Of a stretch of 64,000 bases of DNA, positions 15,692 through 23,166 are shown piece after piece (within the stretch, counting starts at the first letter, position 1; every line of letters starts with the position of its first letter). Location: assembly GCF_000424625.1 (NCBI RefSeq), contig NZ_AUKG01000001.1, forward strand, positions 2,170,001-2,234,000. The letters are read 5' to 3'. Position numbers and translations under genes: made by a program. The notes beneath the pieces were generated by a model. The model was not told where the DNA came from. It made no database searches and saw only the letters and a program-made list of their open reading frames with translations. The DNA is from Conexibacter woesei Iso977N. GTDB lineage: Bacteria; Actinomycetota; Thermoleophilia; Solirubrobacterales; Solirubrobacteraceae.

Positions 15692-16654
15692 TCAGACGCG
15701 GTCCTGCAGTCGCCGGTCGCGGCCGTAGCCCGCGACGACGAGGAGGATCAGCACGCCGAAGATGATCTGCTGGTCGGCGGGCTGGAGGCCGCGACCGACG
15801 AGCACGGTGGTGAGGACGGTGAGGATCAGCGCGCCCACGACCGTGTGGGTGTAGTCGCCGCGGGCACCCATGAAGGTCGTCCCTCCGACGATCACAGCGG
15901 TGAGCGCGCTGAAGAGATAGGGATCGCCGAGCGTCTGGTCGGCGCCGGCGAAGCCCGCCAGCAGGGCGCCGACCAGGGCCGAGCACACGGCGCTCGTGGC
16001 GAACACGCAGATCCAGACCTTCTTGGTGTTGATGCGCGCCAGACCGGCGGCGCGCGGGTTCGCGCCCGTGGCGAAGAACCGGCGACCGGCGACCGTGCGG
16101 TGCAGGACGACGGCGACGACGATCGCCAGGACGCCCCAGATGACGACGACGGGCGGGACGGCGATGCCGAACGTCGTGCCCGACGCGGAGGTCAGGTCGG
16201 TCAGGAACGGCGGCGCCTGGCCGTTGAGCTTGCCCTGGGTCCAGGCGACCGTCGCCCCGGAGGCCATCGAGCCGATGCCCAGCGAGACGACCAGCGGCTG
16301 GATGCGCCAGCGGTGGCAGATCCAGCCGGTGGCGGCACCGAGGATCGCGGCGATCGCCACCACCACGGCGATGGCTCCCGCGCCGGAGACACCCTCGGTG
16401 CCGTAGAGCTGGCTGGTCAGGATCGCGCCCATGACGATGTGACCCGGGACCGAGAGGTCCAGGCCGCCGAGGATCAGCACGAGCGTCTGGCCCAGCGCCG
16501 CCAGGCCCAGCAGCGACGCCAGGACGAGCATCGAGGTCAGCGACGTCCTGGCGCTGAAGCCGGCGATGGTCGCCGACCCGTAGACGAACAGCGCGACGAG
16601 GGCGACGAGCTGGAAGACCGGCGCGCGGCGCTGCAGCGAGATGATGGTGGTCAT
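15692..16654 (-). CDS. ABC transporter permease (ribose/xylose type)
   Basis: The 320-residue integral membrane protein has about eight to ten hydrophobic segments. It carries the BPD_transp_2 signatures LGQTLVLILGGLDLSVPGHI and ALTAVIVGGTTFMGARGD, which place it with RbsC/XylH. It pairs with the permease gene just upstream to form a heterodimeric channel. The ATG at 16654 overlaps the stop of that gene (ATGA). It is the last gene of the leftward transporter operon. Confidence 0.85.
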   Translation of the reverse strand: MTTIISLQRRAPVFQLVALVALFVYGSATIAGFSARTSLTSMLVLASLLGLAALGQTLVLILGGLDLSVPGHIVMGAILTSQLYGTEGVSGAGAIAVVVAIAAILGAATGWICHRWRIQPLVVSLGIGSMASGATVAWTQGKLNGQAPPFLTDLTSASGTTFGIAVPPVVVIWGVLAIVVAVVLHRTVAGRRFFATGANPRAAGLARINTKKVWICVFATSAVCSALVGALLAGFAGADQTLGDPYLFSALTAVIVGGTTFMGARGDYTHTVVGALILTVLTTVLVGRGLQPADQQIIFGVLILLVVAGYGRDRRLQDRV

Positions 16655-17610
16655 GCCTGAGCGCTCCGGGGCTTGAGGGTGAGCATCTGCGCGCCGACGA
16701 CCACGCCGGTCACCAGCAGCGCGCCGTAGACGAAGGTCAGCCAGGACGACGACACGCCGACCGCGCCGAGCAGCGTCTGCATGAGGTAGATGCAGCACGC
16801 GCCCAGCAAGGACGGGATCAGCCCGCCGCGCCCGCCGCCGAGCTGGGTGCCGCCCAATGCGACGGCGGCCAGCGCGATCAGCGTGTACTGCGAGTAGCCG
16901 GTGGCCTGGGTCGATTGGACGAGCGCGGTGAGCGCGACGCCGGCCACCGCGGCGAAGCACCCGCCGAGCGCGTAGGCGGCGATGCGCGTTCGCGTGACGT
17001 CGACACCTGCGGAGAAGGCGGTCGCGTCGTTGCCGCCCACGGCGTACAGGTTGCGGTGGAACGCGGTTCGCGACAGCGCGAACCAGATGGCCAGCGGGAT
17101 CGCCAGCAGGATCAGCGCGCCGGGGATCGGGCCGACCTTGTCGGCGAAGTCGGCGGTCCAGTTGGCGGCCGGGGTGGAGGCGTTGGCGGGCGCGATCTTG
17201 GCGATCACGCCGGCCAGCACGAAGAACGTGCACAGCGTCGCGATGACCGGCTGGTAGCGCAGCAGCGTGACGAGCACGCCGTTGAGCGCTCCGACCACCA
17301 AGCCCATGACCATCAACAACGGCAGATCGACCCACACGCTGCCGGGCAGCAGCCATTTGACGAGCACGACGTTGGCCAGCACCGCGATCGGGCCGACCGA
17401 GATGTCGAGACCGCCACCGCCGGACACGATCGACGGGGTGGAGGCCATGGCGACGATCGCGAACGGCACCAGGGTCGCCAGCTCGGTGGGCCAGTTGCCG
17501 GGCTTGCCGAAGGCCGGCTCGGCGAGGATGTTGGCGACGAGGAGGACGAGCGCGAGCCCGGCCGCGAAGACGAACGGGCGCGTGCGCAGCAGCTCTCGGA
17601 GATCAGGCAT
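16651..17610 (-). CDS. ABC transporter permease (ribose/xylose type)
   Basis: The 319-residue integral membrane protein has the same family features: SIVSGGGGLDISVGPIAVLA near the N-terminal third and ALAAVALGGTQLGGGRGGLI near the end. It is a paralogue of the following permease, so the channel is probably a heterodimer. Its start overlaps the end of the ATPase gene by 8 bases. Confidence 0.85.
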   Translation of the reverse strand: MPDLRELLRTRPFVFAAGLALVLLVANILAEPAFGKPGNWPTELATLVPFAIVAMASTPSIVSGGGGLDISVGPIAVLANVVLVKWLLPGSVWVDLPLLMVMGLVVGALNGVLVTLLRYQPVIATLCTFFVLAGVIAKIAPANASTPAANWTADFADKVGPIPGALILLAIPLAIWFALSRTAFHRNLYAVGGNDATAFSAGVDVTRTRIAAYALGGCFAAVAGVALTALVQSTQATGYSQYTLIALAAVALGGTQLGGGRGGLIPSLLGACCIYLMQTLLGAVGVSSSWLTFVYGALLVTGVVVGAQMLTLKPRSAQA

Positions 17611-19069
17611 CGACGGCCTCGCCGAAGAAGGCGGCCACGAGCGCCTGGCGGGTGAGGGCGGCGCGCGGCAGCTCGGCCGCGACCTTCCCTTCGCGGAAGA
17701 CGACCACCCGGTCCATCAGCTCGACGTGCTCGTCGACCTCGGTCGACAGCATCACGATCGCCATGCCGCCGGCGGCCAGGTCGAGCAGCAGGTCGTACAG
17801 GTCGCGCTTGGCGTTGATGTCCACGCCGCGCGTCGGGTCGTTGAGCAGCAGGACCTCGGGCTCGGTGGCCAGCCAGCGGGCCATGACGACCTTCTGCTGG
17901 TTGCCGCCCGAGAGCGTGGTGATCGCGTCTTCAGGATCGCCGAGCTTGATCCGCAGGCGGTCGACGTACTCGCTCAGGCGCGCTCGCGTGCGCGCGGGCG
18001 AGAGCAGCCCGCGGCGCGCGTCCCGGCCGAGGGTGACGATGCCGAAGTTCTCGCGGATCGACTTGGACTCGAACAGCGACTCGGCGCGGCGCTCGCGCGG
18101 GACGTAGGCGGCGCGCGCGCCGGCGCTCGCCGCGAGCGCGCGCAGGAACGCGTCCTGGCCGTGGCCTTCGAGGCCGGCCAACCCGACGAGCTCGCCGGCG
18201 CGCAGCGTGAAGCCCTCCACCTCCAGGACCACGGGGCCGGGCGCCACGTGCGTGCGCTCGGCCGCCTCGGCGGCCAGGTGATCGGCGCCGGTCATCAGCC
18301 GCACGAGCTCGCTCGCCGTGGCCTCGTGGCGCTGCAACGTGGCGACGGTGTCGCCGGAGCGCATCACCGTGCAGCGGTCGCCGATGTCGGCGATCTCGTC
18401 CATGCGATGAGAGATGAAGATCACCGACGTCCCGGCCGCGGTGCGCTCGCGCAACAGGGCGAAGAGCCGGTTGCGCGTCTCGATGTCCAGCGCCGAGGTC
18501 GCCTCGTCGAGGATCAAGACGCGCGGCTCGCGGACCAGGGCGCGCGCCAGGCAGCACGCCTGCCGCTCGCTGAGCGTGAGGTGCTCGACCGGGCGGTCGA
18601 GGTCGGGCGCGGTGCCCAGCAGCCGCTCGAGGATCGCGCCGGCGCGCGCACGCTTCTCGTCGATCGCCACCGCCGTGCGCAGCACCCCGTCGACGCCCAT
18701 CCACACGTTCTCGAGCACCGACCGCGGCTCGACGACGAGCACCTCCTGGAAGACCGTCGCGATGCCGGCCCGCGCCGCCTGCGCGGGGGAGGTGAGCTTC
18801 GCCGCGTCGCTGTCGGGCAGGTCGAGCTGCCCGCTGTCGGGGCGGTGGATCCCGGAGAGGATCTTCACCAGCGTCGACTTGCCCGAGCCGTTCTCCCCGA
18901 CGATGCAGTGCACCTCGCCGGCGCGCAGCTCGAACGAGCACGATCGCAGGGCCTTCGTGGCCCCGAAGGACTTGGCCAGGTTGTCGGCTCGCAGCGCGAC
19001 GGGGCGCTCGGTTCCTGTCCCGAGCGTGGGATCCGTCGCGCTGGCCGGGCGCACTCCGCTCACCAGCAT
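17603..19069 (-). CDS. ABC transporter ATPase, two nucleotide-binding domains (sugar type)
   Basis: The 488-residue protein has the tandem layout of RbsA-type ATPases. Domain 1 has Walker A GENGSGKST, a signature reading LSERQACCLARAL in place of LSGGQ, and Walker B LILDEATSALD. Domain 2 has a degenerate Walker A (as usual in the family), a normal LSGGNQQKVVMARWL and Walker B LLLNDPTRGVD, where DE is replaced by ND. These changes may make the two sites unequal. It powers the two permeases downstream. A variant operator (19101-19117) lies just upstream of its start. Confidence 0.9.
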   Translation of the reverse strand: MLVSGVRPASATDPTLGTGTERPVALRADNLAKSFGATKALRSCSFELRAGEVHCIVGENGSGKSTLVKILSGIHRPDSGQLDLPDSDAAKLTSPAQAARAGIATVFQEVLVVEPRSVLENVWMGVDGVLRTAVAIDEKRARAGAILERLLGTAPDLDRPVEHLTLSERQACCLARALVREPRVLILDEATSALDIETRNRLFALLRERTAAGTSVIFISHRMDEIADIGDRCTVMRSGDTVATLQRHEATASELVRLMTGADHLAAEAAERTHVAPGPVVLEVEGFTLRAGELVGLAGLEGHGQDAFLRALAASAGARAAYVPRERRAESLFESKSIRENFGIVTLGRDARRGLLSPARTRARLSEYVDRLRIKLGDPEDAITTLSGGNQQKVVMARWLATEPEVLLLNDPTRGVDINAKRDLYDLLLDLAAGGMAIVMLSTEVDEHVELMDRVVVFREGKVAAELPRAALTRQALVAAFFGEAVDA

Positions 19070-19100
19070 CAGCTCTCCTCTCCTACGAACCGCCGCGGTG

Positions 19101-19117
19101 GACCCGAAGGCGCGTTC
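19101..19117. promoter_or_regulatory. Putative TetR-regulon operator, transporter side
   Basis: GACCCGAAGGCGCGTTC followed by TAA resembles the site at 19161-19178 (AACCCGAATCGTCGTTC) in 12 of 17 positions. It lies 32 bases upstream of the transporter ATPase start on the minus strand. Confidence 0.45.
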
Positions 19118-19160
19118 TAATTCGGCATGTGTACCGGAGTCGTGCGGGTGAAGTCAAGGC

Positions 19161-19178
19161 AAACCCGAATCGTCGTTC
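19161..19178. promoter_or_regulatory. Putative TetR-regulon operator 4a
   Basis: Read on the minus strand the site is GAACGACGATTCGGGTTT, sharing GAACGAC and TTCG-GTT with operator 4b. It overlaps the upstream side of the dioxygenase promoter. Confidence 0.5.
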
Positions 19179-19184
19179 TAACCC

Positions 19185-19214
19185 TTGACAGCGACGGTTC
19201 GTTCGGCCTAGTCT
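19185..19214 (+). promoter_or_regulatory. Sigma-70-type promoter of the dioxygenase operon
   Basis: A consensus -35 box TTGACA (19185-19190) is followed after 18 bases by TAGTCT (19209-19214) as the -10 box. Operators lie on both sides of it, at 19161-19178 and 19222-19239, an arrangement suited to repression. Confidence 0.6.
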
Positions 19215-19221
19215 CGAATTA

Positions 19222-19239
19222 GAACGACGGTTCGTGTTA
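19222..19239. promoter_or_regulatory. Putative TetR-regulon operator 4b
   Basis: GAACGACGGTTCGTGTTA matches the GAAC-N5-TTCGTGTT core. It lies just after the -10 box and 20 bases before the dioxygenase start codon, where a bound repressor would block transcription. Confidence 0.6.
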
Positions 19240-19259
19240 CTTCAGGAGGAGAGACCTAG

Positions 19260-20270
19260 ATGTCCGAAGTGCTGCTGTCCCAGCTCGCCTATGCCGAGCT
19301 CATCAGCCCCAAGCCCGAGGAGACCGTCAAGTGGATGGTCGACGTGCTGGGGCTCGAGGAGACCCATCGCGAGGGTCAGTCGGTCTACCTCCGCGGCTGG
19401 GCGGAGTGGCTGCACTCGAGCCTGATCGTCACCGAGGGCGCCGAGCCCGCGCTCGGGGCCACCGGCTGGCGCGCCTATGGACCCGGAGATCCTGAGATCG
19501 TCGCCAAGCGTGTCGAGGCCGCCGGCACGGGGGTGGGCTGGGTCGCGGAGCGTCCGGGTCGCGGCGCGGCCTACCAGTACCGCGCGCCGTACGGTCAGCA
19601 CCTGCACGAGGTCTTCTGGGAGGTCGAGCGCTACCAGGCACCCCCGGAGAAGGTCGACCACGGCCTGCTCAACCGACCGCAGAAGAACCCCGGCCGTGGC
19701 GCCCAGGCGCGCTACATCGACCACGTGACGATCGCGTCGCCCAAGATGGTCGAGGACATCGAGTTCTACAAGACGCTCGGCCAGCGCCACACGGCGATCA
19801 TGCATGTGGAGCCCGGCTTCAACGTGTTCGCGACGATGACGTGCAACGGCATCCGGCCGACGCACGACCTCGGCATGGTGCCGGACTTCTCGGGCGCGAC
19901 CGGGCGCGTCAACCACATCGCCTTCCGCGTCGACCAGCGCTCCGACGTCGAGCGCGCCGCCGAGGCGTTCCTGGCCGCCGACACGCCGATCGAGTTCGGC
20001 CCCGGGATCCACGGCATCGACGAGATCACCTACCTGTACGTGCGCGAGCCCGGCGGCATGCGCATCGAGATCAACGCGGGTGGGTGGGTCAACGCCGAGC
20101 CGGACTTCGAGCGCAAGGACTGGCACGTCAAGCAGGGCGGCACGACGGTGTGGCAGAACCTCGAGATGCCGCAGTCGATGATGGAGTGCTGGCCCGAGGT
20201 CCACGGCGAGCAGGCCGAAGTGGGCCGCGAGGGCTTCGAGTCGACCGACCTGTTCGTCCCCGGCAGCTAG
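19260..20270 (+). CDS. Extradiol ring-cleavage dioxygenase (vicinal oxygen chelate fold)
   Basis: The 336-residue protein has two glyoxalase/extradiol modules. The C-terminal one has the metal triad of type I extradiol dioxygenases: His in IDHVTIAS, His in VNHIAFRVD and Glu in MRIEINAGGW. The length fits catechol 2,3-dioxygenase-type enzymes that cleave a dihydroxylated ring next to the hydroxyls using Fe(II) and O2. The ATG at 19260 has an AGGAGGAG site. It is followed after 9 bases by a flavin hydroxylase gene, which could make its dihydroxy substrate. It has the strongest visible promoter in the island. Confidence 0.85.
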   Translation: MSEVLLSQLAYAELISPKPEETVKWMVDVLGLEETHREGQSVYLRGWAEWLHSSLIVTEGAEPALGATGWRAYGPGDPEIVAKRVEAAGTGVGWVAERPGRGAAYQYRAPYGQHLHEVFWEVERYQAPPEKVDHGLLNRPQKNPGRGAQARYIDHVTIASPKMVEDIEFYKTLGQRHTAIMHVEPGFNVFATMTCNGIRPTHDLGMVPDFSGATGRVNHIAFRVDQRSDVERAAEAFLAADTPIEFGPGIHGIDEITYLYVREPGGMRIEINAGGWVNAEPDFERKDWHVKQGGTTVWQNLEMPQSMMECWPEVHGEQAEVGREGFESTDLFVPGS

Positions 20271-20279
20271 CGTCTCGCC

Positions 20280-21407
20280 ATGGCTGACATCCAGAAGGCC
20301 CTTGTCGTCGGCGGCGGCGTCGGCGGCCTGACCGCGGCGATCGCGTTGCGGGGCATCGGCGTCGACGTCGACCTCGTCGAGAAGAACCCGCGCTGGGACG
20401 TCTACGGCGTGGGCATCATCCAGCCGCCCAACGCGCTGCGCGCGCTCGACGCGCTCGGGCTCGCGGAGCCGTGCGTCGCGGCCGGCCATCCGATCCTGGG
20501 TGGGCGCAACCACCTCGCCGACGGGACGGTCGTCGCCAACGACGACTACCCGTCGGTCGACCCGCGCTTCCCGCCCATGAACGGGCTGACGCGGCCCGCG
20601 CTGCACGAGATCCTGAAGGCGCGGCTGCGGGACGAGGGCGTTGCGGTGCGCGTCGGAGAGGTCGTGAGCCAGCTGACGCAGCGGGCCGACGGCGTCACGG
20701 TGGCGTTCAGCGATGGCACGACCGAGGACTACGACCTCGTCATCGGGGCGGACGGCCTGTACTCGCAGATCCGCACGATGCTGTTCGGCGACGAGCTGCG
20801 CCCGCGCTACACCGGTCAGACCGCCTGGCGTTACAACCTGCCGCGGATCGACGACCTGGACCGCATCCACGTCTACATCGGCGGGGCAGGCGGGACCGCG
20901 GGGCTGGTCCCGCTGTCGGACTCGTTGATGTACGTCTTGTACATCACCAAGTGGCCGCAGGACCGGCTGAAGATCCCGGCGGAGGAGCTGCCCGCGCTGA
21001 TGCGGCAGCGCTTGGAGATCTTCGGCGGGGAGATCGCCGAGATCCGCGACCAGATCACCGACCCGGAGGGCGTCGTCTTCCGGCCTGTCGACAACATCCT
21101 GGTGCCGCGCCCGTGGTACCGCGGCCGGGTGCTGCTGATCGGCGACGCCGCGCACGGCACGTCGCCGCACGCCGGGCAGGGCGCGGCGCAGGCTGTCGAG
21201 GACGCCCTCGTCCTGACGCAGGAGCTCGAGGGCGGCGGCGGGATCGACGCGGTCCTGGAGCGCTTCATGGAGCGGCGCTTCGAGCGCTGCAAGGCGGTCG
21301 TCGAGCTGTCGGCGTCGATCGGCGCGTGGGAGCAGAACCCCGACCCGTCGATCGACCCCAACGACATCCGGCACGAGCTCATCGCGCTCTGCGCTCAGCC
21401 GGTCTGA
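20280..21407 (+). CDS. FAD-dependent monooxygenase (salicylate hydroxylase-like)
   Basis: The 375-residue protein has GGGVGGLTAA near residue 11 for FAD, the DG motif IGADGLYSQIR and the GD motif VLLIGDAAHGTSPHAGQGAA. This is the aromatic-ring hydroxylase pattern. The conserved HAGQGAAQAVEDA block is typical of salicylate and 3-hydroxybenzoate hydroxylases. It is probably co-transcribed with the dioxygenase gene just upstream, so the pair likely hydroxylates and then opens one ring. It differs from the flavin enzyme at 8184-9416. Confidence 0.85.
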   Translation: MADIQKALVVGGGVGGLTAAIALRGIGVDVDLVEKNPRWDVYGVGIIQPPNALRALDALGLAEPCVAAGHPILGGRNHLADGTVVANDDYPSVDPRFPPMNGLTRPALHEILKARLRDEGVAVRVGEVVSQLTQRADGVTVAFSDGTTEDYDLVIGADGLYSQIRTMLFGDELRPRYTGQTAWRYNLPRIDDLDRIHVYIGGAGGTAGLVPLSDSLMYVLYITKWPQDRLKIPAEELPALMRQRLEIFGGEIAEIRDQITDPEGVVFRPVDNILVPRPWYRGRVLLIGDAAHGTSPHAGQGAAQAVEDALVLTQELEGGGGIDAVLERFMERRFERCKAVVELSASIGAWEQNPDPSIDPNDIRHELIALCAQPV

Positions 21408-21416
21408 GCGGCTCGC

Positions 21417-21444
21417 TCGCCGGCGCCTACCACGGCGCCGGCGA
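21417..21444. terminator. Terminator hairpin after the flavin monooxygenase gene
   Basis: TCGCCGGCGCC (21417-21427) and GGCGCCGGCGA (21434-21444) form a perfect 11-bp stem with loop taccac. It lies 9 bases after the monooxygenase stop and also at the end of the convergent SDR remnant. Confidence 0.7.
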
Positions 21445-21636
21445 CCGTCCGGCCGGCGTCAGCGTCAGCTCGTGGGTGCGCCCCGCGCGCCGGCGGGGGT
21501 CGCCAGCACCGACACCGCGTTGACCATCGGGTCGATCGGACCGTTCTCGGTTGTGGCGGCATCGAGGGCTGCGCGCAGTTCGGTCGGCGATCGACCCGCC
21601 CAGGTTCCGCGCTCCGACGACGACGGCATGCGACAT
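21427..21636 (-). pseudogene. Remnant of a short-chain dehydrogenase gene
   Basis: The ATG at 21636 has a GGGAGAGG ribosome site. The first residues, MSHAVVVGARNLGGSIADR, look like the Rossmann start of an SDR. The frame then loses sense. A neighbouring frame reads TELRAALDAATTENGPIDPM, like the segment before the NAG motif of SDRs, and nothing SDR-like follows. The gene is therefore deleted and frameshifted, with only the N-terminal third recognisable. It lies opposite the kinase operon and shares its operator, so it was probably once co-regulated. Confidence 0.5.
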
Positions 21637-21654
21637 GTGCCTCTCCCTTGACTA

Positions 21655-21672
21655 GAATACCAATTCGTGTTC
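21655..21672. promoter_or_regulatory. Putative TetR-regulon operator 5 (best palindrome)
   Basis: GAATACCAATTCGTGTTC, extended by CTA on the left and TAG on the right, is the most symmetric copy (21652-21675). It sits 11 bases before the ATG of the 21683 gene and 19 bases from the SDR remnant start. Confidence 0.65.
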
Positions 21673-21682
21673 TAGTCGTCGT

Positions 21683-22165
21683 ATGACGCTGGTCACGTCG
21701 CCTCCAAGGACGATCGCGCCGCCGGTCACGGCCCGCCGCTCGTCGTCTGCGCTCGTCGTCGCCGACGAGGAGTCCTGCGATCGCGCGCTCGCCGTCTTGG
21801 GCGAGGCGCTCGAGCTCACCAGCGCCCGGGTCGTGATCGCCACGATGCCGATGGCCGTGCCCGCGATGGTGTCGGCCTTCGCGCCGCTCTCCGGCATGAC
21901 GACGCACGAGCGCCTCGTCGCCGAGTCGCTGGAGCGTGCCGATCTCGCCGCGCGGGCCGCGGCGCTCAGCCTGCCCGCGGCCTGCGTCACCTACCGGACC
22001 CTGCGTCGCTGGTCGCAGGTGACCGACCTGCTCGAGGACGCGTGGCACGACGTCGTGGTCCTCGGCTGCGTGCCGCGGCGGCGACCGCTGCGCCGCATCG
22101 TCGCGGTCAGCGGGGCCTCCGAGACCGCACTGCTCTTCGCACGACCCGCCGCGACGTGGCGCTGA
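21683..22165 (+). CDS. Hypothetical protein, possibly universal-stress-like
   Basis: The 160-residue protein has a Rossmann-like alternation (SALVVADEESCDRALAVLG, ARVVIATMP, DVVVLGCVPRRRPLRR) that resembles a universal stress/adenine-binding fold, but it lacks a clear Gly-rich nucleotide loop. It starts 11 bases after operator 5, which suggests a very short leader. It overlaps the kinase gene by 10 bases and heads a five-gene operon (21683-25836). Confidence 0.6.
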   Translation: MTLVTSPPRTIAPPVTARRSSSALVVADEESCDRALAVLGEALELTSARVVIATMPMAVPAMVSAFAPLSGMTTHERLVAESLERADLAARAAALSLPAACVTYRTLRRWSQVTDLLEDAWHDVVVLGCVPRRRPLRRIVAVSGASETALLFARPAATWR

Positions 22166-23166
22166 TCCCGGACGAAGTGGAGCTGGTCTCGGCGGCGAGC
22201 GCCGGCGACGTGCTGGCCGACCTCGGCGTCGTCGCGCCCGGCACGCCGGTCAGGGCACGGGCGCTGTCGGGCGGGATCTCCAACGTCGTGCTGGCAGTCT
22301 CCTGGGACGGGGGCCGCGCGGTCCTCAAGCAGTCGCTGCCGAAGCTGCGCGTCGCCACCGAGTGGACGTTCGACCGCGGGCGGATCCGCAACGAGCGCCG
22401 CTGCATGGAGCTGCTCGGCCAGCTGCTGCCGCCGGACTCCGTGCCGTCGGTGCTCGGCCATGACGACGAGCGGTTCCTGTTCCTGATGTCGCACGCGCCC
22501 GGCGGCGGGGCCAACTGGAAGGACGAGCTGCTGGCCGGGCACGTCGACCTGCAGACGGCGGCCCGGGCCGGAGCGCTGCTCGGCACGATCCACGCGCGGA
22601 CCGCCGGCGACGCGGAGGTCGCCGAGCGGTTCGCCGACCAGACGCCGCTGCTGCAGGGCCGGGTCGATCCCTACCACCGCACCGCGGCCGCGCGGAACCC
22701 GGATCTCGCCGACGCGGTGCTCGGCGAGGTCGATCGCCTGCTGGGCACCCGCCGCGCGCTGGTCCTGGGCGACTGGTCCCCCAAGAACCTGCTCGCCTAC
22801 CCCGACCGCGTGCTCGCCCTCGACTTCGAGGTCGCGCACTGGGGCGACCCGGCCTTCGACGTCGCGTTCCTGCTCACGCACCTCGTCCTCAAGGGTGTGC
22901 GCCGGCCGCAGGACCGCCTGGTCCTGCGCGCGGCGGCGGGTGCCTTCGTCGATGCCTACATGTCGGAGGCGGGCGCCGTGGCGCCGGGCGACGCAGACGT
23001 CGTCGCCGAGCTGGGGTGCCTGCTGCTGGCACGCGTCGACGGCAAGTCGCCGGCCGAGTACCTCGCGGGCGAGATCACCACCGGCCGGGTGCGCGTCATG
23101 GCCCGCGACCTCCTGCTCGGCCGAGGACGACACCTGGATCCTGTCCTCGACCACCTCTTCTCATGA
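22156..23166 (+). CDS. APH-fold phosphotransferase (small-molecule kinase)
   Basis: The 336-residue protein has the choline/aminoglycoside kinase pattern: Lys in RAVLKQSLPKL, the catalytic loop VLGDWSPKNLL (Asp and Asn present, the usual His before it replaced) and the metal-binding LALDFEVAHWGDPAFD. The GDWSPKN and DFEVA forms resemble methylthioribose kinase-like enzymes. The gene lies between a regulated promoter and an enolase-like gene, so I infer a catabolic kinase for a hydroxy acid or sugar rather than antibiotic resistance. The GTG at 22156 overlaps the upstream gene; the next gene starts in ATGA overlap. Confidence 0.75.
   Translation: MALIPDEVELVSAASAGDVLADLGVVAPGTPVRARALSGGISNVVLAVSWDGGRAVLKQSLPKLRVATEWTFDRGRIRNERRCMELLGQLLPPDSVPSVLGHDDERFLFLMSHAPGGGANWKDELLAGHVDLQTAARAGALLGTIHARTAGDAEVAERFADQTPLLQGRVDPYHRTAAARNPDLADAVLGEVDRLLGTRRALVLGDWSPKNLLAYPDRVLALDFEVAHWGDPAFDVAFLLTHLVLKGVRRPQDRLVLRAAAGAFVDAYMSEAGAVAPGDADVVAELGCLLLARVDGKSPAEYLAGEITTGRVRVMARDLLLGRGRHLDPVLDHLFS

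Noticed and set aside
22156-23166. Aminoglycoside resistance kinase
   Set aside because: The catalytic loop and the coupling to enolase-like and dehydrogenase genes under a catabolic operator fit a metabolic kinase better.
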